Notes: a model not told the origin generated them from the sequence alone. Numbered from the stretch's first letter, positions 11,549 through 20,159 are shown. The stretch is DNA of 33,622 bases from Candidatus Edwardsiibacteriota bacterium (GCA_020053305.1 JAGVNJ010000008.1:1-33622), one strand, 5' to 3'. A program made the numbers and translations.

Positions 11549-13450
11549 TTATTTTATGAATGGTATTTTTTTCGTATAAGTCTCGCTGGCGATGCTTATT
11601 CGGCATATATAAATTCCGGAAGATACTTTGCTTTGATCAGTATTTATGCCGTCCCATTTTATTGTATAGCTGCCCGCCGGCTTAACATCATCAAGGATTA
11701 ACTTAATCAGTCTGCCGGTGACATTATATATTGCGATCTTGACTTTTTGGCTGCTGTTAAGATTGTATTTTATATTTGCGCCTTTAAAATTGGGCAATAA
11801 ATTAAATTCTATCTTGTCATTATTGTTGTCAAATAAACCGGAGACGCCGGAAGCCAAGGTGTAATCTATTGTCACTTCGTCTATAGCCGGACACTCGAAA
11901 TACTTGTTAGCTGTGGATGTAAGTTTGTACTGCACATATTTGGAGTTGGGGATTCCTGCTTTGCTTCCCTTTGCGGCGACGCCCATCCAGGTTGACCAGG
12001 TACCATCTTCTGGGTCAGTGGTATCGCCCGATCTCAATGAAACATCCAGGCCGGAGCTGTCCGGAACTTCAGCCGACCATGCCACATTTCCCCACTCATA
12101 AGTGTTTACCCCGTCTCCAAATACTGACGACCCGTATTCTTCAACATTGCTTTTATTATGGACGTTCCCGTTATCCTTGGTGGAGATATGGCCATAGGAA
12201 GACGGGATGGAATCATAACTTAGATACCCTGTTTTAGAAACGCCGTGAAATATGTAACTCCACCCCCCGTAACTATTAGTAATTAAAACATCATTGACGC
12301 TGTTATTTGAAATTTTTCCCACCAGTGCGCCATGGGCCCCGTTGGTAGGAAGCTCGGTTCGAGTGGCAAAACTAGGCCCCCAATAAACATACGAATTGAT
12401 CTTGTGTGATACGTCGTTATACCAATTGGCAAAGATTATATCGTTATTGCCATCCCGATCAAGATCAATAATCGTGTTCCCAATGGCAGAATGGGTTTCA
12501 AGCTCTTTTCGCGGCCTGGTTCTGAATCCTGTGGCACTGCCCCAATAAATATACGAATTGATGTTATAGGTTGATCCATTGTGGTGATTGCTGAATACTA
12601 TGTCAAGCCAGCCGTCCTTGTCAACATCACCGACAGAAACACAGTAGGTGCCATATGTTTCCAGCGAATCTTTGGAATTATCATTATAAAATATGGAATC
12701 CTGTATTTTCTGTCCATAATATATATACGAAGGAATGCTGAATGTAAACCCACCTGCTGGGGGGTAACTACCCTGTTTATTTGGAACCACAATATCCAAA
12801 ATGTCATCCTTGTTCAAATCTGCCACAGCTATATCAGATGAACTAAAACCGCCAAGGGTTGTTCTGTTAAAGCTCCGCCGGTTGTGTTTATTGCCCCAAA
12901 ATATATACACCTGCGTGCCATACATGCTCGAAATCAGAAGATCAAGCGCACCGTCATGGTTCAAATCTGCCAGGCAGTTGCCGGTCCCGCCAGAAGCCTG
13001 AAGCAACGTTGTGTCGCTGTTTGTAAACCCGATCTTACTCCCCCAGTAAATTGTAGAATAGCCCCCGTAAAAATTGCTTATTAATATATCAAGATTGCCA
13101 TCCCTGTCAATGTCGTCAATGGAATTTCCAGTTGAACCATTGGACGGCAAAGACTGACGGCTATCAATGGAATAGGTCCAGTCATGTTTGCCCCAATAAA
13201 TGTAAGTATTGGAACCCTCAAGGTTGCAGATCACCAGATCCGCCCTTCCATCCTTATTGAGGTCATACAGAGCGCCAGGCGCCGTTTTAATGCAGCCGCT
13301 GTCGGCTCCATCGGTGGAGGTGAAAACATTGGCGTTGAAATCGCCGTCGGCGAAATCGGCCTGGCTGGCCTCGCGCCAGGTCCCGGCCACTGCATTTTGC
13401 CAGGCTACAATTAGGCAGACTATGCTGAAGATTACTGCTATTTTTCTCAT
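11549..13450 (-). CDS. secreted FG-GAP/VCBS propeller protein with T9SS-like sorting domain
   Basis: 633 residues from the ATG at 13450, which has an AGGAG SD 7 nt upstream; an upstream in-frame start at 13489 lacks one and would precede the signal peptide. The order is: signal peptide (MRKIAVIFSIVCLIVAWQNAVA, cut before GTW); about seven FG-GAP/VCBS repeats carrying calcium-loop sequences such as DLNKDGRADL, DIDRDGNLDI and DVDKDGWLDI, each with a YIYWG-type strand, likely one beta-propeller; a spacer; and an 85-90 residue C-terminal module (YNVTGRLIKLILD, PAGSYTIKWDG, SSGIYICRI) of the FlgD-like/T9SS type A class. It is probably exported and attached to the surface. It has its own promoter and terminator and is AT-rich. 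The ligand is unknown. Confidence 0.9.
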   Translation of the reverse strand: MRKIAVIFSIVCLIVAWQNAVAGTWREASQADFADGDFNANVFTSTDGADSGCIKTAPGALYDLNKDGRADLVICNLEGSNTYIYWGKHDWTYSIDSRQSLPSNGSTGNSIDDIDRDGNLDILISNFYGGYSTIYWGSKIGFTNSDTTLLQASGGTGNCLADLNHDGALDLLISSMYGTQVYIFWGNKHNRRSFNRTTLGGFSSSDIAVADLNKDDILDIVVPNKQGSYPPAGGFTFSIPSYIYYGQKIQDSIFYNDNSKDSLETYGTYCVSVGDVDKDGWLDIVFSNHHNGSTYNINSYIYWGSATGFRTRPRKELETHSAIGNTIIDLDRDGNNDIIFANWYNDVSHKINSYVYWGPSFATRTELPTNGAHGALVGKISNNSVNDVLITNSYGGWSYIFHGVSKTGYLSYDSIPSSYGHISTKDNGNVHNKSNVEEYGSSVFGDGVNTYEWGNVAWSAEVPDSSGLDVSLRSGDTTDPEDGTWSTWMGVAAKGSKAGIPNSKYVQYKLTSTANKYFECPAIDEVTIDYTLASGVSGLFDNNNDKIEFNLLPNFKGANIKYNLNSSQKVKIAIYNVTGRLIKLILDDVKPAGSYTIKWDGINTDQSKVSSGIYICRISIASETYTKKIPFIK

Positions 13451-13499
13451 TGCTTTACTCCTATGTAATGTTTTCCCGAGTACAGCCATTTACACTAGA

Positions 13500-13528
13500 A
13501 ATATACCTCTAATGATAGTCTCTGTCAA
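13500..13528 (-). promoter_or_regulatory. strong sigma70-type promoter of the FG-GAP gene
   Basis: Minus-strand TTGACA (13528-13523) and TATATT (13505-13500) have a 17-nt spacer. The predicted start gives a leader of about 43 nt before the ATG at 13450. With the terminator at 11508-11530 this makes the gene monocistronic. Confidence 0.75.
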
Positions 13529-13545
13529 GCAAAAAATAAACATTT

Positions 13546-14619
13546 TTATCCGAAGATTTTTTTATAAACGGTCAAGGTCTCTTCCGCCGTTCTCTTCCAG
13601 GTGAAATCCTTAGCCCGAAGCAATCCTTTTTGGATCAATTCTTCAGTTAATTTGCTGTTCTCCAGCAGTTCCATTATTTTGTCCTTCAGAGATTCCTGGT
13701 CGGTGGGATTTATCATTATCCCGGCATCGCCGGCCACTTCGGGCAGCGAGGAAGTGTTTGAGGTTATCACCGGACAACCCGAGGCCATGGCCTCCAGAAC
13801 CGGCAGACCGAATCCTTCGTATAGCGAAGGAAAGGCCAATATATCCGAGGCGGCGTAATAAAGCGGCAGGTCATCGCCTGGGATATTATCCCTGACCAGG
13901 ACCCTGTTGGAAAGGTCATTCAATGATATGTATGCCTGCTCCGCATTAGATATCCGGCCCACCTTAAGCAACATAACATCCTGCCGGGACTTGGTTATTT
14001 GATCAAAGGCTTTAAGAACCGTAATGAAATTTTTCCTGGGGGCCGGGGTGCCGACATGCAGAATAATTTTATCTTTGACCGAAAGGCCCAGCTTCTGCCG
14101 GCATTCTATCTTGTCTCGGGGGTGGTATTCCGGGGAGACCCCCAGCATGATGGGCGTGATCTTCTCCGGCTTTATATGATATATCCGGATCAGGTCATCC
14201 TTGGTGGCCCGGGAGATGGAGATGATGTGATCGGCTTGTTTTAGGCCCGAATATAATATCCGGCGCCAGTATTTTTCAAAAAGGGACTCTGGCATTATCA
14301 GCGGGATTAAATCCAGGCAGGATATTACCCGCCGTTTGCCTGGCTTAAGAAATGACAGGTTCTGGCTGAGAATATGGATATTTTCGCAGTGATCATAGGC
14401 CCGGCCGCAATTTTTCCAGAAAAAAGGCTTGGCGATTGATCTGGCTACCGAGAGTCTGCTGTCCCTGCCGTTTTTGCCGTAAATATCGCAGGAGCCGCCC
14501 TGGTGATTATAATGGACGAATCTTATACCGGCCTGATCCTTTAAGGCCCGGTACAGATTCCAGGCATATACCCCGGCCCCGCTGTGTTCGGGCTGATCGT
14601 TGATGATGTCTATTTTCAT
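13546..14619 (-). CDS. GT4 family glycosyltransferase
   Basis: A GT-B fold glycosyltransferase of about 357 residues. The N-terminal half holds MKIDIINDQPEHSGAGVYAWNL, where the glycine-rich loop binds substrate. The C-terminal half has LHVGTPAPRKN and the E-x7-E donor-binding motif in FPSLYEGFGLPVLEAMASG. GT4 enzymes use nucleotide sugars, often GDP-mannose, to extend lipopolysaccharide, O-antigen or capsule chains. The start at 14619 gives the canonical N-terminus with a modest AGG SD; an ATG at 14637 adds six residues without an SD. A terminator sits just upstream, and no clear promoter of its own is visible, so it may rely on read-through. Confidence 0.9.
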   Translation of the reverse strand: MKIDIINDQPEHSGAGVYAWNLYRALKDQAGIRFVHYNHQGGSCDIYGKNGRDSRLSVARSIAKPFFWKNCGRAYDHCENIHILSQNLSFLKPGKRRVISCLDLIPLIMPESLFEKYWRRILYSGLKQADHIISISRATKDDLIRIYHIKPEKITPIMLGVSPEYHPRDKIECRQKLGLSVKDKIILHVGTPAPRKNFITVLKAFDQITKSRQDVMLLKVGRISNAEQAYISLNDLSNRVLVRDNIPGDDLPLYYAASDILAFPSLYEGFGLPVLEAMASGCPVITSNTSSLPEVAGDAGIMINPTDQESLKDKIMELLENSKLTEELIQKGLLRAKDFTWKRTAEETLTVYKKIFG

Positions 14620-14651
14620 GATAACCTGATTTCTCATTTAGGAATTGGAAT

Positions 14652-14678
14652 AAAAAACGGGCGGTCAAAGCCGCCCCG
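14652..14678 (-). terminator. intrinsic terminator after the PorV-family gene
   Basis: On the minus strand GGGCGG and CCGCCC pair around a 6-nt CTTTGA loop and are followed by G and TTTTTT. It lies 14 nt past the stop of the PorV-like gene. Confidence 0.85.
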
Positions 14679-14691
14679 TGATCAAGACACT

Positions 14692-15669
14692 CTATATCTC
14701 AAGCGATAGATCCAGCCTCATGGGATGGCCCAGTCCCGGGAAAGGCGTATAGGCAAAGTCTATGGAATATTTTTTATATTTGATGCCGAAGCCGGCGCCC
14801 AGCCCGGCAAAATCGTCCAGGTCGGAACCGTTCTGGATATCCCCCAGGTTCCCGTTATATCCCAGCCGGAGCGACAGATGTTCTATAAAATTCAATTCCG
14901 TGCCGAAATTCATTTTAAAAGAATTATCGACCGCCTTGTTGCCGGCCAGCAAAACTACCAGCCGGTCGGAGAATGGCCGGTATTCCATTCCGGCCCGCAC
15001 CGTCAAGGGCATCTTTTCCTTGGTGGCGACGAAAGCCTTGGCCGCCGTCCCGATGTTGTTAACTGAGAACCCCAGTTTCAGGCTGGTTCCGTAGTTCCTT
15101 TTCTTTTTGGCCATAAAAATCTTTTGAGCCACCGTGGCCGGGTCCAGCTGGTAGATACAGCCCAGATCAACCGCCCCGCCGGCCGCCGAATAATCCAAGG
15201 TCTTATCGTAGATGCCCTTGAGGCTGGCTCCGGCATAAAGGTCATTAAGCAGCTCCCGGCCGTAACTGGCCTGGAGGACAAAAGACGAGTAGCTGAAATC
15301 CCCCAGCCCGGCCCCGGTGGGATCCAGCAGGGTGGTCTGTTTGATATCACCGCTGTTCAAGTAGGACAATGACAGCCCGGCGGCGGATTTTTCCTTTAAG
15401 GGATGGATGTAGGTTATATTGCCGATCTGGATGTCGGCGATATAATTGACATATCCGGCCGAGATCTTTTTGATATTACAGTAAGGCAGCGCCCCCGGAT
15501 TGTAAAGAATACACGACGCGTCGCCCCCCATGGCCACGGTGGCCTCACCCAGCGAGGCCGGCAGGGCCTTGACCGGCACCCGCAGGAAAGAGAACCCGCT
15601 GTCCTCGGCCCAAGCCGGCAGGGTGGCGGCGGCCAAGGCGATAATCAGTATGCCGATCCTTTTGATCAT
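14692..15669 (-). CDS. PorV/PorQ-family outer-membrane protein
   Basis: A 325-residue protein with a signal peptide (MIKRIGILIIALAAATLPAWA, cut before EDS). It carries the PorV/PorQ (UPF0164) N-terminal pattern: VPVKALPASLGEATVAMGGDASCILYNPGAL followed by a VNYIADI strand, then alternating beta strands ending in FDFAY-like aromatic segments. These are FadL-like outer-membrane barrels. PorV is a type IX secretion component that shuttles substrates to the sortase; family members outside Bacteroidota are less well characterised. Its ATG overlaps the stop of the 112-aa gene (ATGA), and a terminator closes the pair. The nearby protein with a sorting-domain-like C-terminus fits a T9SS context. Confidence 0.85.
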   Translation of the reverse strand: MIKRIGILIIALAAATLPAWAEDSGFSFLRVPVKALPASLGEATVAMGGDASCILYNPGALPYCNIKKISAGYVNYIADIQIGNITYIHPLKEKSAAGLSLSYLNSGDIKQTTLLDPTGAGLGDFSYSSFVLQASYGRELLNDLYAGASLKGIYDKTLDYSAAGGAVDLGCIYQLDPATVAQKIFMAKKKRNYGTSLKLGFSVNNIGTAAKAFVATKEKMPLTVRAGMEYRPFSDRLVVLLAGNKAVDNSFKMNFGTELNFIEHLSLRLGYNGNLGDIQNGSDLDDFAGLGAGFGIKYKKYSIDFAYTPFPGLGHPMRLDLSLEI

Positions 15670-16004
15670 TCCTTGATATCCCCCTGGTTATTGGGCGACA
15701 GAAAGAACACTTTCTGCCAGCGGTCGTCCGAATCGATGATCTGGCTGTTGTCGAAATTGAACGACGGGCGGGCCAGCACCGAAGCGAACTCCTGGCGGTG
15801 CATCCACAGCCAGTCCTGAACCTCCTCGTGCTCCAGGTTGTTCAAAAAATGCACGAACTCCTCCAGGGCGAACCCGCTCTGAGAGCGGCTCTCAAACCAA
15901 GCCTCGATCTCGGAGCTGTCCAGACTGGACAACAGTTCGAACAGGTCGCCCCAGTCCTTCTCCAAACCGATGGTGTTTCTATTATAGCTTTTGAAATAGG
16001 TCAT
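15666..16004 (-). CDS. hypothetical acidic helical protein upstream of the PorV-like gene
   Basis: A 112-residue protein with no signal peptide, TM segment or known motif. It is acidic and rich in Trp, Phe, Glu and Leu; the middle (about 20-75) looks like paired amphipathic helices. It has a good SD (GAGGA, 4 nt spacing) and its own promoter-like sequence, and it is translationally coupled to the PorV-family gene. A role tied to that protein is possible but is not shown by the sequence. Confidence 0.75.
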   Translation of the reverse strand: MTYFKSYNRNTIGLEKDWGDLFELLSSLDSSEIEAWFESRSQSGFALEEFVHFLNNLEHEEVQDWLWMHRQEFASVLARPSFNFDNSQIIDSDDRWQKVFFLSPNNQGDIKE

Positions 16005-16037
16005 TATATCCTCGATGATGTGAATGCTTCCGGTCTA

Positions 16038-16066
16038 ATGTTACCCGAAAAAGACCCGATTGTCAA
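16038..16066 (-). promoter_or_regulatory. sigma70-type promoter of the 112-aa/PorV pair
   Basis: Minus-strand TTGACA (16066-16061) and TAACAT (16043-16038) have a 17-nt spacer. The -35 box is perfect and the -10 matches 4 of 6. It predicts a leader of about 27 nt before the ATG at 16004. Confidence 0.6.
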
Positions 16067-16101
16067 CACAACCGGCGCCCGGCAGAACAGGATCTGCAAT
16101 T

Positions 16102-16265
16102 TAGACACTGGACTAAAGACTAAAAATCCGAAATTCCAAATCCAAATGACCCAAACAACGACCCACTTCGTGAGTGCCGCGGTTTTGAATATTTGTATTT
16201 TGTCATTTGATATTGTTTCGTGTTTCGGTTTTCGTGCTTCGTATTTAAAAAAAGTCTACTGTCTC
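16102..16265. repeat. imperfect inverted-repeat (MITE-like) intergenic element
   Basis: The ends TAGACACTGGACT and, on the other strand, GAGACAGTAGACT match at 10 of 13 positions. Inside, CAAATGAC (left) faces GTCATTTG (right) within longer A/T-rich arms that begin with CGAAA. It fills most of the 282-nt gap between the ComFB-like gene and the 112-aa gene and has no coding content. Confidence 0.5.
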
Positions 16266-16286
16266 AATCACAGAAAACAGGATGCT

Positions 16287-16589
16287 CTATTTTCGGGATA
16301 CGGTATTAAGGCCTTTCCTTTTATTATGCCGGGGATGCCTGGCTACTGCGTCTATGGCATTGACCAGCGCGGCGATGACCTGCACCTTCAACTGGGAGGT
16401 GGACATATTGACCATGGTATGGATATGCCCCCCCTCGCTGGCCACATAGTGGGGCGGGAGTTTATTAAGGGCATGGGTCATGATGTCAAGCTGGCAGGTG
16501 CGGCAGTGACAAAGGTCGCCCCGGGCCAGCAATACATTTTTCAGCTCCTCTTTTACCAGCTTTTCGGTATAGTTGGTGAGCTTTGCCAT
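16287..16589 (-). CDS. ComFB-like late competence development protein
   Basis: A 100-residue protein matching the ComFB family. It starts NYTEKLVKEELKNVL and carries the diagnostic cysteine cluster CHCRTCQLDIMTHALNKLPP (C-x-C-x2-C), then YVAS and a C-terminal helix ending in a basic tail. ComFB was first found in the Bacillus comF operon; relatives elsewhere have been linked to cyclic-nucleotide binding, and the cysteines bind metal. It has a strong SD (AGGAG) and follows the Na/Pi symporter gene by 18 nt, so it is the last gene of the envelope operon. No competence pilus genes are seen nearby. Confidence 0.85.
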   Translation of the reverse strand: MAKLTNYTEKLVKEELKNVLLARGDLCHCRTCQLDIMTHALNKLPPHYVASEGGHIHTMVNMSTSQLKVQVIAALVNAIDAVARHPRHNKRKGLNTVSRK

Positions 16590-16607
16590 CTGTTTCTCCT
16601 TTTATTT

Positions 16608-18629
16608 TTATTTGGCCCGGCCCAGCAGGGCGGCCCCTATCTGGCTGGCATGAAAATTTATCCGTTCGAAATCGCTCAGCAGATCCAGATGCATGGTGCT
16701 GGTCTCCCGGGACTCCTTGAATCCCGCCTGCAGTCTCCCCAGATGCTTTTTGTACAGCTCCTTTTCCAGCGCCAGCACCTGATCCTTGCGGTTATGGGCC
16801 TTTCTGGCCAGCTCCAAATCGCCGGAGGCCAGGGCCCCTATGGCCAGGTCCAGGGTGGCCAGGGCTTCCCGGTAGAGCGATTTGATTTCATCCAGCCCTT
16901 CCTCGGAAAAGGCCAGATGCTGTTCGATCTTCTTGGCGGCGTGGCCCATGATGTTCTTGCTGATCACATCGCCGATATTTTCGATATCATTGACGATATA
17001 CAACAATTCCACCCCGCGGCTGGACTGGTCCCCGGAGATGTCCTCCTGGGTTATCTTGACCACGAAGGGGGTTATGGCCTCCTCCAGCAGGTCCACCTTG
17101 TCGTCATCGGCCACCAGCTGGTTTCTCAGGCTGATATCGTTCTTCTCCAGGGCCTCACAGGAGCGGACCAGCATATCCTTGACCAGGTCGGCCATCCGCA
17201 GGATCTCCTGGGCCACCTGTCCGATGGCCAGCGAAGGCGTCTCCAGGGCCCGGTCATCAAGGTATTTGGGACCGAACATTTTTTGCCGGGGGGAGACCAT
17301 GGGAATCATCCGATTGAGGAATTTTTCAAAAGGCTTAAGCCAGGGCAGGAAAAGCAGCGAGGCCAGCACGTTGAAAATGGTGTGGGCATTGGCTATCTGC
17401 CTGGCGGTATCGCCCCCGAACCTCTGGATCAAGGTTATAAAAGGAGCGATAAATATCAGGGCCGCTATTCCAGCCAGGATCTTGAATATGGTGTGCCCCC
17501 AGGCCGCCTTGATCGATTCCTGATTGCCGCCCCAGGCCGCCATCAGGGCCGCTCCGCAGGTGCCGATGTTGGCCCCGATGATTATGGGCATGGCGGCCGG
17601 CAGGGCTATAATATCCTGAAAGGCCAGGGTCAGCATTATCCCGATGGTGACGGCCGAGGACCTCACCAGCAGGGTGAACATCACTCCGATCAGCACCCCC
17701 AGCAGCGGGAGGGAACCCATCCCGGCGAACAGGCTCAGGAACCAGGGCATGGATTTCAGCGGCAGCAGCGAATCGGCGGTCAGTTTCATGCCGTAGAAGA
17801 TCAGTCCGAAGCCGAATACTATCTGGGGATAATATCTCCAGGGCCGTTTTCCGGCCAGCATCATGGCCAGGAATCCGCCCACCACCAGGGCCAGGCAGTA
17901 ATCGGACAGTTTGAAGGCGATCAGCTGGACGGTGATGGTGGTCCCGATGTCGGCCCCCAGGATCACCCCCAGCACCTGTCTTAAGGATATCAGCCCGGCG
18001 TTGGTCAGGGACACCAGCATCACGGTGGTGGCGGTGGACGACTGGACGATGCCCGTCACCAGGATCCCCACCCCCAGGCCCTTCCAGCGATTGTCGGTCA
18101 GGTTCCACAGCATCTGCTTCAGTTTGGTGCCGGCGGCCTTCTGCAGGCCCCGGGAGCAGAATCTGATGCCGAACAGAAAGAGCGCCAGGCCGCCTACGGC
18201 CCCCAGCAATGATATCAGCCACCAGTGGTTCTGGTAGGAGTTGAAAGAAAAGGTGACCGCCTTTTTGGGGTCGGCGGCCAGGTGGGCCTGGACGTAAATT
18301 ATCTCCAGTTGCCTATGGGGAATGATCCGACAGATGGCATTGCCCTTGAGGTCGGAGACCGCGGTATCGGGTTCCAGCCGGGCGGTGCCCTCCCCCACCG
18401 GGACGAAGACCACCCTGGCCCCGGCCACCGGCCGGCCCCGGGCATCGGTGATCTGCACCACCAGGGGCTGCCCGGCCGGCTTCCCGATGGTCACCGCCTG
18501 GCGGTCGCCGGAGACATCGTTGCCCAGAGCGTCCACCGCCTTGCTGATGCGGTGATCGGCTCCCCACAGCGGCATTGAAAAAAGCCATGCCGCCAGGCCT
18601 AACAGCAGTATTTTTGGGATCCGGCTCAC
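16608..18629 (-). CDS. Na/Pi cotransporter-family protein with N-terminal Ig-like and C-terminal PhoU-like domains
   Basis: A 673-residue protein. A signal peptide (cut after PLWGA) is followed by a Big_1-type Ig-like domain at about 40-130 (PLVVQITDARGRPVAGARVVFV) that should sit in the periplasm. The NptA/NaPi-II core follows, with inverted repeats GIVQSSTATTVM plus GADIGTTIT, and VRSSAVTIGIML plus GANIGTCGA. In the second repeat the usual QSS is RSS. The C-terminal 200 residues are PhoU-like helices (LLYIVNDIENIGDVISKNI). The core imports phosphate with sodium and the PhoU part probably regulates it. The start overlaps the stop of the SPOR lipoprotein gene (ATGA). The attached Ig domain is unusual. 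Confidence 0.9.
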   Translation of the reverse strand: MSRIPKILLLGLAAWLFSMPLWGADHRISKAVDALGNDVSGDRQAVTIGKPAGQPLVVQITDARGRPVAGARVVFVPVGEGTARLEPDTAVSDLKGNAICRIIPHRQLEIIYVQAHLAADPKKAVTFSFNSYQNHWWLISLLGAVGGLALFLFGIRFCSRGLQKAAGTKLKQMLWNLTDNRWKGLGVGILVTGIVQSSTATTVMLVSLTNAGLISLRQVLGVILGADIGTTITVQLIAFKLSDYCLALVVGGFLAMMLAGKRPWRYYPQIVFGFGLIFYGMKLTADSLLPLKSMPWFLSLFAGMGSLPLLGVLIGVMFTLLVRSSAVTIGIMLTLAFQDIIALPAAMPIIIGANIGTCGAALMAAWGGNQESIKAAWGHTIFKILAGIAALIFIAPFITLIQRFGGDTARQIANAHTIFNVLASLLFLPWLKPFEKFLNRMIPMVSPRQKMFGPKYLDDRALETPSLAIGQVAQEILRMADLVKDMLVRSCEALEKNDISLRNQLVADDDKVDLLEEAITPFVVKITQEDISGDQSSRGVELLYIVNDIENIGDVISKNIMGHAAKKIEQHLAFSEEGLDEIKSLYREALATLDLAIGALASGDLELARKAHNRKDQVLALEKELYKKHLGRLQAGFKESRETSTMHLDLLSDFERINFHASQIGAALLGRAK

Positions 18630-19060
18630 TCGGCCAGGTTGACCTCTATCACAAAGACCCCTTTATATCCCAGGACCTTGGCCCGGCGCTTGAGATTATC
18701 GGCGTCCTGGCGGGTAAGGTTGTTTCCCACCTGAACCTTGTAATAGGGCTCGGCCTCGGAGACGTAGATCTGCTGGTCGCCGAACTTCCACCGGGCATCC
18801 TCGGCCACCTTGCGGGCGTTCTCCAGGGTGGCCGAGGCGAATATCTGGACCCTCCACCCCCAAACGCTCTGGACCGCCCCCTTGCTGCCGACATACTGGC
18901 CCTCCGGGGCCGGAGCGGCCGGAGTGACCTCGGTGAACGGCTGCTTGGCCGGCTCCTGGACAACCGGTTCCTTGACCGGCTCCTGCACCGCCTCCTTTTT
19001 GGCGGAGCATCCCGCCAGCGCCGCCAGGATCAGGACCATTGATAAATGTTTGATCTTCAT
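18626..19060 (-). CDS. SPOR-domain lipoprotein
   Basis: A 144-residue protein with a lipoprotein signal (lipobox LAGC, Cys18). A Pro/Glu/Val-rich linker (about 22-58) leads to a C-terminal SPOR domain (about 68-144): WGWRVQIFASATLENARKVAEDARWKF, then YYKVQVGNNLTRQDADNLKRRAKVLGY. SPOR domains bind glycan strands stripped of peptides, usually at division sites. As a lipoprotein it would link the outer membrane to peptidoglycan. The SD is excellent (AGGAGG, about 6 nt). It starts 28 nt after the ManC stop and overlaps the Na/Pi gene. Confidence 0.9.
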   Translation of the reverse strand: MKIKHLSMVLILAALAGCSAKKEAVQEPVKEPVVQEPAKQPFTEVTPAAPAPEGQYVGSKGAVQSVWGWRVQIFASATLENARKVAEDARWKFGDQQIYVSEAEPYYKVQVGNNLTRQDADNLKRRAKVLGYKGVFVIEVNLAE

Positions 19061-19088
19061 TCCGGCCTCCTTCGCCCATGAAAATTGT

Positions 19089-20159
19089 TTATAGATATCC
19101 CTTCAGGTCTTTATTGGCCCTTACCTGCTCCAGCAGTTTCCTTACCTCCTGGACCTGCGCCCGGGGGCAGACCATCACCGCATTGCCGGATTTGACGATG
19201 ACCAGGTCGTTGACCCCCACCGCCGCCACCAGGCCCTCATCGCACAGGACGATATTGTCCTGGCAATCCAGCATTTCCACCTGGCCCAGCTTGATGTTCC
19301 CCCGGTCGTCACGGGGATGAAATCTCTCCAGGGCCTCCCACGATCCCAGGTCGTCCCAGCCGAACTCCCCCTTGATCACCGCCACCTGGTCGGCCTTTTC
19401 CATGATCCCGTAGTCGATGGATATCTTCTCCACCGCCTGGTAGAATTCGGCGAACTTTTCCCCGCCGGCCGACAGGCCGCCCTGGGCCTGCCACTCCATC
19501 AGCTGCCCGTAGAGTTTTGGCATGTGCTGCTTGAAGCTCTGCAGGATGGCGGCCGCCTTCCAGATGAAGATCCCGCCGTTCCAGTAAAAATATCCGCTGC
19601 GGTAGAATCTCCGGGCGGTCTCCATGTCCGGTTTCTCCCGGAAGCTTTTTACCATGAAGCAGGGGATGCGGCATTCCGGCAGGACCTCCCCCCGTTCGAT
19701 ATATCCGTAACCGGTCTCCGGCCGGTCGGGCTTGAGGCCGATGGTGACCAGGTAGTCCTTTTCAGCCAGCTCCGCCCCCTGCAACAGCACCTGGCGGAAC
19801 ATCTCCAGATCCCCTATGTGGTGGTCAGAGGGCAGCACCATCATCACTCCGGAGGGATCCTCCTTGAATATCTCGGCCGCCGCCACCGCGATGGCCGGGG
19901 CGGTATTGCGCCCCACCGGCTCGCCGATCAGCCTGACTTCCCTTATCCCGCTCTGCTTGATGGGCTCTATCAGGTCGGCGCTGGTCACCACCCACTGCCG
20001 TTCCCGGCTGGTCAAAGGTTCCACCCGATCCAGGGTCTCCTGCAGCATGCTGTTCTGGCCGGCCAGGGCCAGCAGTTGTTTGGGTTTGTTCTCCCGGCTT
20101 TTGGGCCAGAAACGCTCGCCCTTGCCCCCGGCCAGGACCACGGCATAGATGTTGCTCAT
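19089..20159 (-). CDS. manC: mannose-1-phosphate guanylyltransferase
   Basis: A 356-residue single-domain GDP-mannose pyrophosphorylase that makes GDP-mannose from Man-1-P and GTP. The NTP loop is VVLAGGKGERFWPKSR (about 7-22) with KPKQLL after it; then VLPSDHHIGD, ETGYGYIERGE, REKPD, WNGGIFIWKA and WDDLGSWEAL all match the family. It lacks the C-terminal isomerase cupin found in bifunctional ManC/AlgA. Its ATG overlaps the DHS-like stop (ATGA) behind an AAGGGG SD. The product could serve the GT4 enzyme, the polyprenol-phosphate mannose synthase-like enzyme and O-glycans. Confidence 0.95.
   Translation of the reverse strand: MSNIYAVVLAGGKGERFWPKSRENKPKQLLALAGQNSMLQETLDRVEPLTSRERQWVVTSADLIEPIKQSGIREVRLIGEPVGRNTAPAIAVAAAEIFKEDPSGVMMVLPSDHHIGDLEMFRQVLLQGAELAEKDYLVTIGLKPDRPETGYGYIERGEVLPECRIPCFMVKSFREKPDMETARRFYRSGYFYWNGGIFIWKAAAILQSFKQHMPKLYGQLMEWQAQGGLSAGGEKFAEFYQAVEKISIDYGIMEKADQVAVIKGEFGWDDLGSWEALERFHPRDDRGNIKLGQVEMLDCQDNIVLCDEGLVAAVGVNDLVIVKSGNAVMVCPRAQVQEVRKLLEQVRANKDLKGYL

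Noticed and set aside
15798-17984. 728-codon plus-strand open frame opposite the Na/Pi symporter and neighbours
   Set aside because: It is antisense to genes with clear families, has a repetitive Gln/Gly/His-rich composition typical of complement frames in GC-rich coding DNA, and shows no motif.
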